Assembly: GCF_900590885.1 (NCBI RefSeq)
Contig: NZ_UUON01000004.1
Location: 558,001 to 622,000 of the forward strand
Direction: 5' to 3'
DNA from: Pseudomonas viridiflava
GTDB lineage: Bacteria; Pseudomonadota; Gammaproteobacteria; Pseudomonadales; Pseudomonadaceae
Length of the DNA stretch: 64,000 nucleotides
Shown here: piece by piece, positions 48,059 through 56,929 of the stretch
Position numbering within the stretch: the first letter of the stretch is position 1
Layout of the letters: every line of letters begins with the position of its first letter
The notes under the pieces: generated by a model
The model's database searches: none
What the model was told of the DNA's origin: nothing
The model's input: the letters and a program-made list of their open reading frames with translations, nothing else
Program-made: the position numbers and the translations under genes

Positions 48059-49881
48059 TTAAGCGTCTCCAAGGCACAGGTAAAGGCGCTGGCGCCCTGC
48101 TCTGCGGAGCTTGCGGCCAAGCGCATAAATGCAAACAGTTCGCGACCGGCCCCCACGTTATTGCCCAACAGGCCCGTGGCAGGCGTGCGCGCTGCAAATT
48201 CTTCGGCGTCCACTTTAAGCTCCAAGGTGCCGGTGACGCCATCTACACGAATGATGTCGCCATCGCGCACACGTGCCAGCGGCCCGCCGCTCTGGGCTTC
48301 GGGGTTCACGTGGATCGCGGCGGGGATCTTACCCGACGCGCCGGACATACGCCCGTCTGTCACCAACGCGACTTTAAAGCCACGGTCCTGCAGCACGCCG
48401 AGGAACGGGGTCATCTTGTGCAGTTCGGGCATGCCGTTGGAGCGCGGGCCCTGGAAGCGCATCACCGCGACAAAGTCTTTTTCCAGCTGGCCGGCCTTGA
48501 AGGCGTCGGCCAGGTCCTGCTGGTCCTGGAACACCACCGCCGGCGCTTCGACCACCTGGTGCTCAGGCGCTACAGCCGAGACTTTCATCACCCCACGGCC
48601 GAGGTTGCCTTCCATCACGCGCAAGCCGCCTTCCGGCGAGAACGCACGGGCCACGGGGCGCAGGATGGTTTCGTCGAGGCTCTCGATGGGGCCGTCGCGC
48701 CAGATCAGCTCGCCGTCGACCAGGAACGGTTCCTGGGTGTAGCGGCTCAGGCCCTTGCCGGCCACGGTGTTGACGTCTTCGTGGAGCAAGCCGGCTTCGA
48801 GCAGTTCGCGGATCAGGAAGGACATGCCGCCCGCCGCCTGGAAGTGGTTGATATCGGCCTTGCCGTTTGGATACACGTGGGACAGGGTCGGCACCACCTC
48901 GGAGAGGTCGGCCATGTCGTCCCAGGTCAGGATGATACCTGCCGACATGGCGATGGCCGGCATGTGCAGGGTGTGGTTGGTGGAACCGCCGGTGGCGTTG
49001 AGGGCGATGATGGAGTTGACGATGGACTTCTCGTCGACGATCTCGCCGATCGGCGTGAAGTTGCCGTTGGCCTTGGTCAGACGCGTGACCTGGTGCGCGG
49101 CTTCGCGGGTCAGCGCGTCACGCAACGGCGTGTACGGGTTGACGAACGACGCGCCGGGCAAGTGCAGGCCCATCACTTCCATCAGCAGCTGGTTGGTGTT
49201 GGCGGTGCCGTAGAAGGTGCAGGTGCCGGGGCTGTGGTAGGACTTCATCTCCGATTCCAGCAGCTCTTCGCGAGTGGCCTTGCCTTCGGCATAGCGCTGG
49301 CGAACATCGGCTTTCTGTTTGTTGGAAATGCCCGACGGCATCGGGCCGCCCGGTACGAAGATCATTGGCAGGTGGCCGTAGCGCAGCGCGCCCATCATCA
49401 GGCCCGGCACGATCTTGTCGCAGATGCCCAGCATCAGCGCGGCATCGAACATGTTGTGGGACAGCGCTACCGCCGTGGACATGGCAATCACTTCGCGGCT
49501 GAGCAGGCTCAGCTCCATGCCGGGCTCACCCTGGGTCACGCCGTCGCACATGGCGGGGGTACCGCCGGCGAACTGGCCGACCGAGCCGACCTCACGCAGG
49601 GCTTTCTTGATTTGTTCCGGGAAATGTTCGTACGGCTGGTGCGCCGAGAGCATGTCGTTATATGACGAAACAATTGCCACGTTGGCGGCATTCATCATTC
49701 GCAGACTATTTTTATCTTCAGTGCCGCAACCGGCCACGCCGTGGGCGAAGTTGGCGCATTGCAGCTTGCCGCGCATCGGACCGTCGCTGGCTGCGCCGCG
49801 AATGAGCGCAAGGTAGGCCTCGCGGGTGGCGCGGCTGCGGGCGATAAGCCGTTCGGTGACCTCAAGGACGCGGGGATGCAT
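48055..49881 (-). CDS. edd: Phosphogluconate dehydratase
   Basis: 608-aa iron-sulphur dehydratase converting 6-phosphogluconate to 2-keto-3-deoxy-6-phosphogluconate, first committed step of the Entner-Doudoroff pathway. Signatures: [69 protein letters not shown], and [18 protein letters not shown]. Cys residues in these segments are cluster ligands. Length is as in E. coli Edd (603). It leads the leftward edd-glk(-gltR-gtrS) cluster and is divergent from gap across two HexR sites. Confidence 0.97.
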   Translation of the reverse strand: MHPRVLEVTERLIARSRATREAYLALIRGAASDGPMRGKLQCANFAHGVAGCGTEDKNSLRMMNAANVAIVSSYNDMLSAHQPYEHFPEQIKKALREVGSVGQFAGGTPAMCDGVTQGEPGMELSLLSREVIAMSTAVALSHNMFDAALMLGICDKIVPGLMMGALRYGHLPMIFVPGGPMPSGISNKQKADVRQRYAEGKATREELLESEMKSYHSPGTCTFYGTANTNQLLMEVMGLHLPGASFVNPYTPLRDALTREAAHQVTRLTKANGNFTPIGEIVDEKSIVNSIIALNATGGSTNHTLHMPAIAMSAGIILTWDDMADLSEVVPTLSHVYPNGKADINHFQAAGGMSFLIRELLEAGLLHEDVNTVAGKGLSRYTQEPFLVDGELIWRDGPIESLDETILRPVARAFSPEGGLRVMEGNLGRGVMKVSAVAPEHQVVEAPAVVFQDQQDLADAFKAGQLEKDFVAVMRFQGPRSNGMPELHKMTPFLGVLQDRGFKVALVTDGRMSGASGKIPAAIHVNPEAQSGGPLARVRDGDIIRVDGVTGTLELKVDAEEFAARTPATGLLGNNVGAGRELFAFMRLAASSAEQGASAFTCALETLK

Positions 49882-50001
49882 GTGTAGAACTCCAGGCTAA
49901 CGGATGTGGCGACCCTCGTTCCTATGCTGTTCAAACGCCCGCAGCTCATGGGATGGCAGGGTGTCGTTTGAATCATCGGACCAGTTGATTCAGGTCACTC
50001 G

Positions 50002-50016
50002 TTGTAGATTGAACAA
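50002..50016. promoter_or_regulatory. HexR operator, edd side
   Basis: TTGTAGATTGAACAA fits TTGT-N7-ACAA exactly, the HexR consensus reported for pseudomonads. It is 121 bp upstream of edd. KDPG relieves HexR repression in the known system. Confidence 0.8.
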
Positions 50017-50063
50017 AATATTGCCACTAAAAAGGCTTGTTTTCTATTTTTATGCGAATAATC

Positions 50064-50078
50064 TTGTAATTCTTACAA
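50064..50078. promoter_or_regulatory. HexR operator, gap side
   Basis: TTGTAATTCTTACAA fits TTGT-N7-ACAA exactly and is almost fully palindromic. It lies 25 bp upstream of the gap start, so probably overlaps the transcription start or leader. Confidence 0.82.
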
Positions 50079-50102
50079 CAAATCGACGACAGGCACTTTC
50101 CA

Positions 50103-51104
50103 ATGACTCTTCGTATCGCAATCAATGGTTTTGGCCGTATCGGCCGTAATGTCCTGCGCGCACTGTATACCCAAGGCTACCGCCAGGATTTGCAGATCGT
50201 CGCCATCAATGATCTGGGCGACAGCTCGATCAATGCCCACCTGCTCAAATACGACACCGTACACGGTACTTTCGACGCAGAGGTCGCCCACGATCAGGAA
50301 AGCCTGACCGTCAATGGTGACCGGATTGCCGTGAGTGCCATTCGCAACCCGGCCGACCTGCCGTGGGCTGCACACAAGATCGACGTAGTGTTCGAATGCA
50401 CCGGCCTGTTCACCGACCGTGACAAGGCCGCCGCCCATATTACCGCCGGCGCGCGCAAGGTGATCATTTCGGCCCCGGCCAAGGGCGCAGACGCCACCGT
50501 GGTCTACGGCGTGAACCATGACATTTTGCGTCAATCCCACCAGATCATCTCCAACGCGTCGTGCACCACCAACTGCCTGGCGCCTGTGGCTCAGGTGCTG
50601 CACCGCGAGCTGGGCATCGAAAGCGGCCTGATGACCACCATTCATGCCTACACCAATGACCAGAACCTGACCGACGTCTACCACACCGACCCGTACCGCG
50701 CACGCTCGGCCACCCAGAACATGATCCCGAGCAAAACCGGCGCCGCTGAAGCGGTCGGCCTGGTGCTGCCGGAACTGGCGGGCAAGCTGACCGGCATGGC
50801 GGTGCGGGTGCCGGTGATCAACGTGTCGCTGGTGGACCTCACGGTGACGCTGAAAAAAGAAGCCACGGCAGAGGAAGTCAACGCGCTGCTTAAAGAAGCC
50901 AGCCAGCACTCGAAAATCCTCGGTTACAACACCCTGCCGCTGGTTTCCAGCGACTTCAACCATAACCCGCTGTCGTCGATTTTCGATGCCAATCACACCA
51001 AGGTCAGCGGCAAACTGCTGAAAGTGCTGGCTTGGTACGACAACGAGTGGGGCTTCTCGAACCGTATGCTGGATAACTGCCTGGCTTTGTGTAACGCCGA
51101 GTAA
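50103..51104 (+). CDS. gap: Glyceraldehyde-3-phosphate dehydrogenase (type I)
   Basis: 333-aa NAD-dependent enzyme. N-terminal Rossmann motif [15 protein letters not shown], active-site [14 protein letters not shown] with C154, [14 protein letters not shown], and C-terminal [12 protein letters not shown]. Divergent from edd with HexR sites between, it is the gap-1 homologue induced on glucose in pseudomonads. Length is typical. Confidence 0.97.
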   Translation: MTLRIAINGFGRIGRNVLRALYTQGYRQDLQIVAINDLGDSSINAHLLKYDTVHGTFDAEVAHDQESLTVNGDRIAVSAIRNPADLPWAAHKIDVVFECTGLFTDRDKAAAHITAGARKVIISAPAKGADATVVYGVNHDILRQSHQIISNASCTTNCLAPVAQVLHRELGIESGLMTTIHAYTNDQNLTDVYHTDPYRARSATQNMIPSKTGAAEAVGLVLPELAGKLTGMAVRVPVINVSLVDLTVTLKKEATAEEVNALLKEASQHSKILGYNTLPLVSSDFNHNPLSSIFDANHTKVSGKLLKVLAWYDNEWGFSNRMLDNCLALCNAE

Positions 51105-51125
51105 ATCCGTTTTGTGATGAGCTTT

Positions 51126-51155
51126 ATGTGGGAGGGGGCTTGCCCCCTCCCACAT
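51126..51155. repeat. REP element, perfect palindrome
   Basis: ATGTGGGAGGGGGC and its exact complement around TT; it lies between gap and the sigma-factor gene, just upstream of the Fur box. Confidence 0.85.
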
Positions 51156-51201
51156 TTGATCCATGTAGGCCTGCAGAAATAGGTCCTTGCCATTTCAGTT
51201 G

Positions 51202-51218
51202 ATGATAAGCATTATCAT
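51202..51218 (+). promoter_or_regulatory. Fur box upstream of the ECF sigma factor
   Basis: ATGATAA-GCA-TTATCAT is a perfect 7-bp inverted repeat with the GATAAT-like hexamers of Fur boxes. It is 27 bp upstream of the sigma-factor start. It predicts induction under iron limitation. Confidence 0.8.
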
Positions 51219-51244
51219 TAACTGCAAATCGGTCTGGTATCACT

Positions 51245-51763
51245 GTGAGCCAATCTCGCTTCAACCAAGTCTTTCTCACCCAACGGGTGATTCTGCTTCG
51301 CACCTTGCAGCGGATGGTGAATAACCACAGCACCGCCGAGGACCTGTTGCAGGAAACTTACCTGCGCGTCACCCGGGCCCTCAGCGAGCGGCCGATCGAT
51401 CACCTCGAACCCTTCGTCTATCAAACCGCGCGCAACCTGGCGCTGGATCACCTGCGCTCGCGTCGGATCCAGGCCCGCACGCTGCAGGAAGATGTCCCGT
51501 TGGACATCCTGCAAAGCGTCGCCGCCCCCATCAGCACCCCCGAAGACGCCACCCAGGCCGAGCAATTGCTCGAGCACCTGAGCGTCAGCCTGGGCCAGTT
51601 GAGCGCCCGCCAGCAGCAGATCTTCATCCTCAGCCGCCTGCATGGTTGCAGCTATCAGGAGATTGCCGATCAGCTGGAAGTGTCCTTGAGCACCGTGCAA
51701 AAGGAACTGAAATTGATCATGGCCATCTGTGTAGGTGTGGCCGAAAGGCTGGATCGGCCTTAA
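51245..51763 (+). CDS. FecI-type ECF sigma factor (HxuI-like)
   Basis: 172-aa iron-starvation sigma factor. Sigma-2 region: MVNNHSTAEDLLQETYLRVTRAL and FVYQTARNLALDHLRSR. Sigma-4 region: LSARQQQIFILSRLHGCSYQEIADQL and STVQKELKLIM. The start is GTG 51245. It is followed by a FecR-type protein and a haem receptor with a signalling domain, so it completes a cell-surface signalling cascade: receptor to anti-sigma to sigma. The gene context without a hemophore matches the Hxu system of P. aeruginosa rather than Has. Confidence 0.92.
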   Translation: MSQSRFNQVFLTQRVILLRTLQRMVNNHSTAEDLLQETYLRVTRALSERPIDHLEPFVYQTARNLALDHLRSRRIQARTLQEDVPLDILQSVAAPISTPEDATQAEQLLEHLSVSLGQLSARQQQIFILSRLHGCSYQEIADQLEVSLSTVQKELKLIMAICVGVAERLDRP

Positions 51764-51837
51764 GCTCCACCCGACAGACATGTCGAACCAAGCTGTAGGA
51801 AAGATGAACAGAACGTGGCGAAGACCCGAGGCACACC

Positions 51838-52806
51838 GTGACGGACCCGAATAACCTGCGCCCCCATGAGCTGGCTCATGAGGTGTTGCAAGACCTGGCT
51901 ATGGACCAAGCCCTCGACTGGCTGATCGCTTTGCAGTGCCCGCAGCCCGGGCAGCAGGCCGAGTTTGAGGCCTGGCTGGCCAGCGATCCCGCCCACGCGC
52001 TCGCCTTCGACAAGGCCCAGGCCGCCTGGGGTGGCGCGCCGGTGTACAGCGCCGCCGTCGCCCTAGCCGCACCGCGCAAGCCCAGCGCCTGGCGCCGCAT
52101 CCAACCGCATTGGAAGCCCTTGGCCACCGCCGCCGTGCTGTTGATCGGCCTGTTCAGCTTCAGCAACCTGCCGGTGCGCCTGCAAGCCGACCACCTCACC
52201 GTGGTCGGCGAACGCCAGCGCCTGCAATTGGACGATGGCTCCAAGGTGCTGCTCAACACCAACTCGGCGTTTTCCAGCAGCATCCAGGACCACCAGCGCG
52301 TCGCCCGCCTGTACCAGGGCGAGGCATTTTTCGAAATCGCCCCCGGCCATGGCCTACCCCTGGAAATCGACGCTGGCCCGGTGCGCGCCAGCGTGCGCGA
52401 CACCGACTTCGCCGTGCGCTACCTCAACGGCGAAGCCCAGGTGCAGGTGCAGCGCGGCGACGTGGACCTGAGCAACACCTTCGACGACGCCCGCGTGCGC
52501 CTGCGTGCCGGTGAAAGTATCCGCATCGGGCCCAAGGGTTTTGGCCGACCGGCCAAGCTCAATGCCAACAAAGACCTGGCCTGGGTGCAGGGTCGGCTGA
52601 TTTTCGAAAACTGCCCGATGAGCGAAGTGCTTGCCGAGCTGCGTCGCTATTACCCCGGCTGGATCGTCAACACCAACGACCAGCTTGCCAGTGTCGCCGT
52701 CACCGGCAACTACCGCCTCGACCAGCCCCTGGACGTGGTGCGCTCCCTGGCGCACATCACCTCGGCCAAGCTGTCGGAATACCCCGCGCTGGTGATTTTG
52801 AACTAA
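51838..52806 (+). CDS. FecR-type anti-sigma regulator (HxuR-like)
   Basis: 322-aa inner-membrane anti-sigma factor. The N-terminal cytoplasmic anti-sigma part has DWLIALQCPQPGQQAEFEAWLAS. A single membrane segment (WKPLATAAVLLIGLFSFSNL, about residues 90-110) and a periplasmic FecR domain (LQADHLTVVGERQRLQLDDG, LLNTNSAFSS, YQGEAFFEI) follow. The C-terminal STN-like contact region (ELRRYYPGWIV) meets the receptor. GTG 51838 follows CGAGG. It lies 74 bp after the sigma gene. It relays receptor occupancy to the sigma factor. Confidence 0.92.
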   Translation: MTDPNNLRPHELAHEVLQDLAMDQALDWLIALQCPQPGQQAEFEAWLASDPAHALAFDKAQAAWGGAPVYSAAVALAAPRKPSAWRRIQPHWKPLATAAVLLIGLFSFSNLPVRLQADHLTVVGERQRLQLDDGSKVLLNTNSAFSSSIQDHQRVARLYQGEAFFEIAPGHGLPLEIDAGPVRASVRDTDFAVRYLNGEAQVQVQRGDVDLSNTFDDARVRLRAGESIRIGPKGFGRPAKLNANKDLAWVQGRLIFENCPMSEVLAELRRYYPGWIVNTNDQLASVAVTGNYRLDQPLDVVRSLAHITSAKLSEYPALVILN

Positions 52807-52824
52807 ATGAGAATTATTTTTACT
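52805..52824 (+). promoter_or_regulatory. Candidate Fur box before the haem receptor
   Basis: AAATGAGAATTATTTTTACT resembles the AATGAGAATNATT form of Fur boxes seen in pseudomonads. It overlaps the stop codon of the anti-sigma gene and lies about 100 bp upstream of the receptor start. Confidence 0.55.
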
Positions 52825-52921
52825 CGATAGCCCTCGGCGGTACGTCTCGTCTTAGCCAATGCAACTGATTCCTATTTGATTCGGTTCGCAACTATAAGAT
52901 TCGTACCCCGGAGCGCTCTCG

Positions 52922-55486
52922 ATGTCCTCTCGTTTCAACCGCCGGTCTTCTTCGCCCGTGCTGTCCTTGCTGACCGCTGCCATCCTGCTGGCCGGCGCGC
53001 CAGTGATGACCGCCACCGCCGCCGAACCCGCGCCGCGCAGCCACGGCAACTACAACTTCCAGATCGAGCAACAGCCACTGGTGTCGGCGCTCAACGCTTT
53101 CACTGCGGTGACCGGCTGGCAGGTCGGCTTGCCGGCAGAGTTGGGCCAGGGCGTGTCGTCCCCTGGCGTGCGCGGCCCGTTGTCGCCGGAAAAGGCCCTG
53201 GACCGGCTGTTGGTGGGGACCAACCTGAGCTACCGCAAATTGGGCAATAACAACATCGTCCTGGAAAAACGCGCAGCAGGCAGCACCCTCAACCTGCAAC
53301 AGGTGACCATCAGCGCCACCCGTAACGAGCAGGACGTGAACAGCGTGCCAAGCACCGTCAGCGTGCATGACCGCGAAGAGCTGGACCGCCAGAACGTGAA
53401 CAACATTCGTGAGCTGGTGCGTTACGAGCCGGGCGTCTCCGTGGGTGGCGCGGGTACTCGCGCGGGTAACGCCGGCTTCAACATTCGCGGCATTGATGGC
53501 GACCGCATCCTTACTCAGGTGGACGGTGTGGAAGTGCCAGGCAACTTCTTCAACGGCCCCTACGCCAAGACCCGCCGCAACTACGTCGACCCGGAAATCG
53601 TCAAGCGCGTCGAAATCCTGCGCGGCCCGGCCTCGGCCCTCTACGGCAGCAGCGCCATTGGCGGCGCGGTGAGTTACTTCACCCTCGACCCGGATGACAT
53701 CATCAAGCCCGGCCAGGATTTCGGCGCGCGCCTGAAAACCGGCTACAGCTCTGCCGACGAAAGCTGGCTGACCTCCGGCACCGTCGCCGGCCGCGTGCAG
53801 GACTTCGACGGTTTGCTGCACCTGAGCCAGCGCAACGGCCACGAGACCGAATCCTACGACGGCAACAACGCCACCGGCCTGCAGCGCACCGGCGCCAACC
53901 CGGAAGAGGCGCGTACCACCAACATCCTGGCGAAGCTGGGCTGGAACTATGGCGATGACAACCGCCTGGGCCTGACCTACGAGAAGTACAAGGATGACCG
54001 CGACGTCAATCTGAAGAACGCGGTGGGCGGCCCGTTCATCGGTGGCAGAGGCTTCAACCTCTACCGCGACCGTCGGGGTAACGACACCATTACCCGTGAG
54101 CGTTTCGGCCTGGAAAACACCTTCGCCCTTGAGTCGCCGGTTGCCGACCGCATCAAGACCAGCCTCAATTACCAGATCGCCAAGACCGACCAGACCACGG
54201 CCGAGATCTACCAGTCCGGGCGTCGCGTCTTGCGGACCCGAGACACGCTTTACCAGGAAAAACAGTGGATCTTCGACGCACAACTGGACAAAGCATTCAG
54301 CCTCGGTGAAACCGATCACCAAGTGACCTACGGCACCACACTCAAGCAACAAAAAGTTACCGGCTCGCGCGAAGGCAACGCGACCTGCGTAGCGGTCGGC
54401 AGTGGCTGCACCGCCATTGGCGCACCCAGCCCGGTCGCCACCGACAGTGTGAGGAAGTCCAGCGACTTCCCGGACCCGACCATCAACACCTATTCGCTGT
54501 TCGCCCAGGACCAGATCAGTTGGGACAAATGGACCTTCCTGCCGGCCGTGCGCTACGACTACACCCAGCTCAAACCCAAGCTGACCCAGGAATTCCTCAA
54601 TACGGTTAACCCTACGGGTGCTGGCTCGGTCAGCGACAAGGAAAAAACCTGGCACCGCGTGACGCCCAAGTTTGGCCTGACCTACGCGCTGACGGATCAC
54701 TACACCTGGTTCGGCCAATACGCCGAAGGTTTCCGCACGCCGTCGGCCAAGGCGCTGTACGGCCGCTTTGAAAACCTCAACCTGGGCTACACCGTCGAGC
54801 CCAATCCGGACCTCAAGCCGGAGACCAGCAAAGGTATCGAAACCGGCCTTCGCGGCAAATTCGACGAGGGTTCCTTCGAAATCGCAGTGTTCTACAACAA
54901 GTACCGTGACTTTATCGATGAAGACAACGCCGTGGTCGGTGGCTCTGTCGAGCAGTTCCAGGCCGTCAACATCAAGCGCGCCACCATCAAAGGGGCCGAA
55001 GCCAAGGGCCGCCTGAACCTGGATGCCTTCGGCGCACCACAAGGCCTGTACACCCAGGGTTCGGTCTCTTATGCCTACGGTCGCAATGACGAAAACGGTG
55101 AACCGCTGAACAGCGTCAACCCGCTCAAGGGCGTGTTCGGCCTGGGCTACGACCAGGACAATTACGGCGGCCTGCTGAGCTGGACCCTGGTGAAGAAGCA
55201 GGATCGCGTCGACAGCTCCACCTTCCACGCGCCGGACGGCGCCACCAGCGGCCCGTTCAAGACGCCCGGCTTCGGCGTTCTCGACCTGACCGCCTACTAC
55301 AAAGTCACCAACGACGTGACCATCAACGGTGGCCTCTACAACCTGACCGACAAGAAGTACTGGAACTGGGATGACGTGCGCAGCTACGACAGCGTCGGCG
55401 AAGCCGCAGTGACCGGCCCCGCCAACCTCGACCGCCTGACCCAGCCCGGCCGCAACTTTGCGATCAACGTGATCTGGGATATCTGA
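52922..55486 (+). CDS. TonB-dependent haem receptor with signalling domain (HxuA-like)
   Basis: 854-aa outer-membrane receptor for haem. Signal peptide to about residue 36. An STN signalling domain follows (YNFQIEQQPLVSALNAFTAV, LDRLLVGTNLSYRKL), then the TonB box region (LQQVTISATRNEQDV), plug (FNIRGIDGDRILTQVDGVEV, LRGPASALYGSSAIGGAVSY) and beta-barrel. The haem-receptor boxes are present as YAEGFRTPSAKALYGRF (FRAP-like) and EPNPDLKPETS (NPNL-like), but no His lies between them; tyrosines do. It ends in VIWDI with the barrel-typical aromatic pattern. Length (854) and the preceding sigma/anti-sigma genes suit Hxu. Confidence 0.93.
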   Translation: MSSRFNRRSSSPVLSLLTAAILLAGAPVMTATAAEPAPRSHGNYNFQIEQQPLVSALNAFTAVTGWQVGLPAELGQGVSSPGVRGPLSPEKALDRLLVGTNLSYRKLGNNNIVLEKRAAGSTLNLQQVTISATRNEQDVNSVPSTVSVHDREELDRQNVNNIRELVRYEPGVSVGGAGTRAGNAGFNIRGIDGDRILTQVDGVEVPGNFFNGPYAKTRRNYVDPEIVKRVEILRGPASALYGSSAIGGAVSYFTLDPDDIIKPGQDFGARLKTGYSSADESWLTSGTVAGRVQDFDGLLHLSQRNGHETESYDGNNATGLQRTGANPEEARTTNILAKLGWNYGDDNRLGLTYEKYKDDRDVNLKNAVGGPFIGGRGFNLYRDRRGNDTITRERFGLENTFALESPVADRIKTSLNYQIAKTDQTTAEIYQSGRRVLRTRDTLYQEKQWIFDAQLDKAFSLGETDHQVTYGTTLKQQKVTGSREGNATCVAVGSGCTAIGAPSPVATDSVRKSSDFPDPTINTYSLFAQDQISWDKWTFLPAVRYDYTQLKPKLTQEFLNTVNPTGAGSVSDKEKTWHRVTPKFGLTYALTDHYTWFGQYAEGFRTPSAKALYGRFENLNLGYTVEPNPDLKPETSKGIETGLRGKFDEGSFEIAVFYNKYRDFIDEDNAVVGGSVEQFQAVNIKRATIKGAEAKGRLNLDAFGAPQGLYTQGSVSYAYGRNDENGEPLNSVNPLKGVFGLGYDQDNYGGLLSWTLVKKQDRVDSSTFHAPDGATSGPFKTPGFGVLDLTAYYKVTNDVTINGGLYNLTDKKYWNWDDVRSYDSVGEAAVTGPANLDRLTQPGRNFAINVIWDI

Positions 55487-55494
55487 CGACAGCC

Positions 55495-55538
55495 ACCTCA
55501 CCCCGCCGCAATTTTCGCAGGCGGGGTGAGGTTTTTTT
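55495..55538 (+). terminator. Strong terminator after the haem receptor
   Basis: ACCTCACCCCGCC pairs with GGCGGGGTGAGGT across an 11-nt loop, followed by seven T. It separates the receptor from hemO, which therefore likely has its own promoter or relies on read-through. Confidence 0.92.
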
Positions 55539-55623
55539 ACTGTGCTGCGTCTTCTTGTTCGTCTATTTGATAACGGCTCTCTTTCAGAGCAACAAGGCGC
55601 TCCCCTTCTCAAGGACTTTTTTC

Positions 55624-56232
55624 ATGACCGCTACTCCTACCGCAGATCGCCCAAGCCTGCGCTCCCAGCGCCTGAACCAGATCACCAACGAGCCGCACAC
55701 CAAGCTCGACGCTTTGGTCAAAGCTCACGCGCCGTTTGAAACCCAGGCCAACTTCGCGCGTTTCGTGGTGGCGCAGTACCTGTTCCAGTCGGAACTGGTG
55801 GCGCTGTACACCGATGCCGAGCTGATCAAGATCGTGCCTGACCTGGCCGCACGCTGCCGCGCCGACGCCGCCAAGCTCGACCTGGCCGACCTCGACACCG
55901 ACGTGCCGGCACCGGTCGCCGGCGCAGTGAGCAACCCAAGCAAGGCTGAGGCGTTGGGCTGGCTGTTCGTGTCCGAGGGCTCCAAGCTGGGCGCCGCGTT
56001 CCTGATCAAACGCGCCGTAGGCCTGGGCCTGAGCGAAACCTTCGGCGCCCGCCACCTCGGCGAGCCGGCCGGTGGTCGCGCCGAAGGCTGGAAGAGCTTC
56101 ACCCGCACCCTCGACGGCCTGGAATTCAGCGCCGAAGAAGAAGCCGCGGTGGAGAAAGGCGCGGTCGATGCGTTTGTGCGCTTCACCGTGTTGCTGGAAC
56201 AGGCGTACGCTAGCGCCCCTGAACTGGCCTGA
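55624..56232 (+). CDS. hemO: Biliverdin-producing haem oxygenase (HemO/PigA type)
   Basis: 202-aa haem oxygenase cleaving haem to biliverdin, CO and iron. The start RSQRLNQITNEPHTKLDALV closely matches P. aeruginosa HemO; the proximal ligand is H25. The Asn seven residues before it and the Lys eight residues after it, both linked to beta/delta regioselectivity in PigA, are conserved, as is SEGSKLGAAFLIKRA with its Lys. A beta/delta biliverdin isomer is therefore predicted. ATG 55624 follows AAGGA; earlier in-frame codons are unsupported. It completes the haem uptake module. Confidence 0.95.
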   Translation: MTATPTADRPSLRSQRLNQITNEPHTKLDALVKAHAPFETQANFARFVVAQYLFQSELVALYTDAELIKIVPDLAARCRADAAKLDLADLDTDVPAPVAGAVSNPSKAEALGWLFVSEGSKLGAAFLIKRAVGLGLSETFGARHLGEPAGGRAEGWKSFTRTLDGLEFSAEEEAAVEKGAVDAFVRFTVLLEQAYASAPELA

Positions 56233-56253
56233 CCTTTGATTGGAATGCGATAA

Positions 56254-56348
56254 AAATGTGGGAGGGGGCTTGCCCCCGATAGCAGTGGCTCAGCTATAGA
56301 TGTGCTGACTGACACACCGCAATCGGGGGCAAGCCCCCTCCCACATTT
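56254..56348. repeat. REPIN (paired inverted REPs)
   Basis: AAATGTGGGAGGGGGCTTGC...GATAG and its inverted copy ...CAATCGGGGGCAAGCCCCC...CATTT enclose about 40 bp. It lies between hemO and the DUF454 gene. Confidence 0.87.
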
Positions 56349-56388
56349 GGCCCTGATTTCAAAACTGATTTTCTGCGATAACCAACCC

Positions 56389-56790
56389 ATGACCGGCATC
56401 CCCCAATCCACCTCGAAAATCGCACAGATCCTGTTCGGCCTGCTGGCCTACGTCAGCCTGGGCATCGGGCTGGTGGCGATTGTCATACCGGGTTTGCCCA
56501 CCACCGAATTCATCCTGCTTGCCGCCTGGGCCGCCACCAAAAGCTCGCCGCGCCTCAGCGCCTGGCTGGAAAACCACCGGCTGTTCGGGCCGATCCTGTT
56601 CAACTGGCGCAATGGCAAGATCATCGCCCGTCGCGCCAAGGTCAGCGCCACCGTGAGCATGCTGCTGTGCGCCATCCTGATGCTGGTGATGCTCGACCAC
56701 GGCTGGCCGATCTACCTGGCGATTGCCGGGATGAGCCTGGGCAACCTGTGGATCTGGTCGCGCCCGGAACGGCTTGCAGCGCCCGTATAA
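56389..56790 (+). CDS. DUF454 (YbaN-like) inner-membrane protein
   Basis: 133-aa protein with three to four membrane segments. The family signature LGIGLVAIVIPGLPTTEFILLAAWAATKSSPR is split over residues about 25-56, followed by HRLFGPILFNWRNG. ATG 56389 (MTGIPQST) is chosen over an upstream frame that runs through the REPIN. YbaN-like proteins often lie beside haem or iron genes, including hemO/hemP loci as I recall, which fits here. Function unknown. Confidence 0.88.
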   Translation: MTGIPQSTSKIAQILFGLLAYVSLGIGLVAIVIPGLPTTEFILLAAWAATKSSPRLSAWLENHRLFGPILFNWRNGKIIARRAKVSATVSMLLCAILMLVMLDHGWPIYLAIAGMSLGNLWIWSRPERLAAPV

Positions 56791-56831
56791 CAACGCCTGT
56801 AGGCATTCCCCTACCGCTCATCGCCTGCCCC

Positions 56832-56858
56832 TCACGAAATACTTTGTTACGCCGATGT
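56832..56858 (+). promoter_or_regulatory. Candidate FliA (sigma-28) promoter
   Basis: TCACGAAA, then 11 bases, then GCCGATGT resembles the flagellar sigma-28 form (TCAAG/TAAA, spacer, GCCGATAA). It is 72 bp upstream of the chemoreceptor start. The -35 match is partial. Confidence 0.4.
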
Positions 56859-56929
56859 TTCAGACATAGCGCTGAAGGGACTTGGCCTGCACTGCATGCC
56901 TTCCAACAAGTCCATTCGCGAGTAAGCCT

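Noticed and set aside
47989..49665. 558-codon + strand frame opposite edd
   Set aside because: His/Gln/Arg-rich shadow typical of antisense frames here; edd is complete on the - strand.
52892..55612. 906-codon open frame on the - strand opposite the haem receptor
   Set aside because: Antisense shadow; the receptor frame carries signal peptide, STN, plug and barrel motifs and fits its operon.
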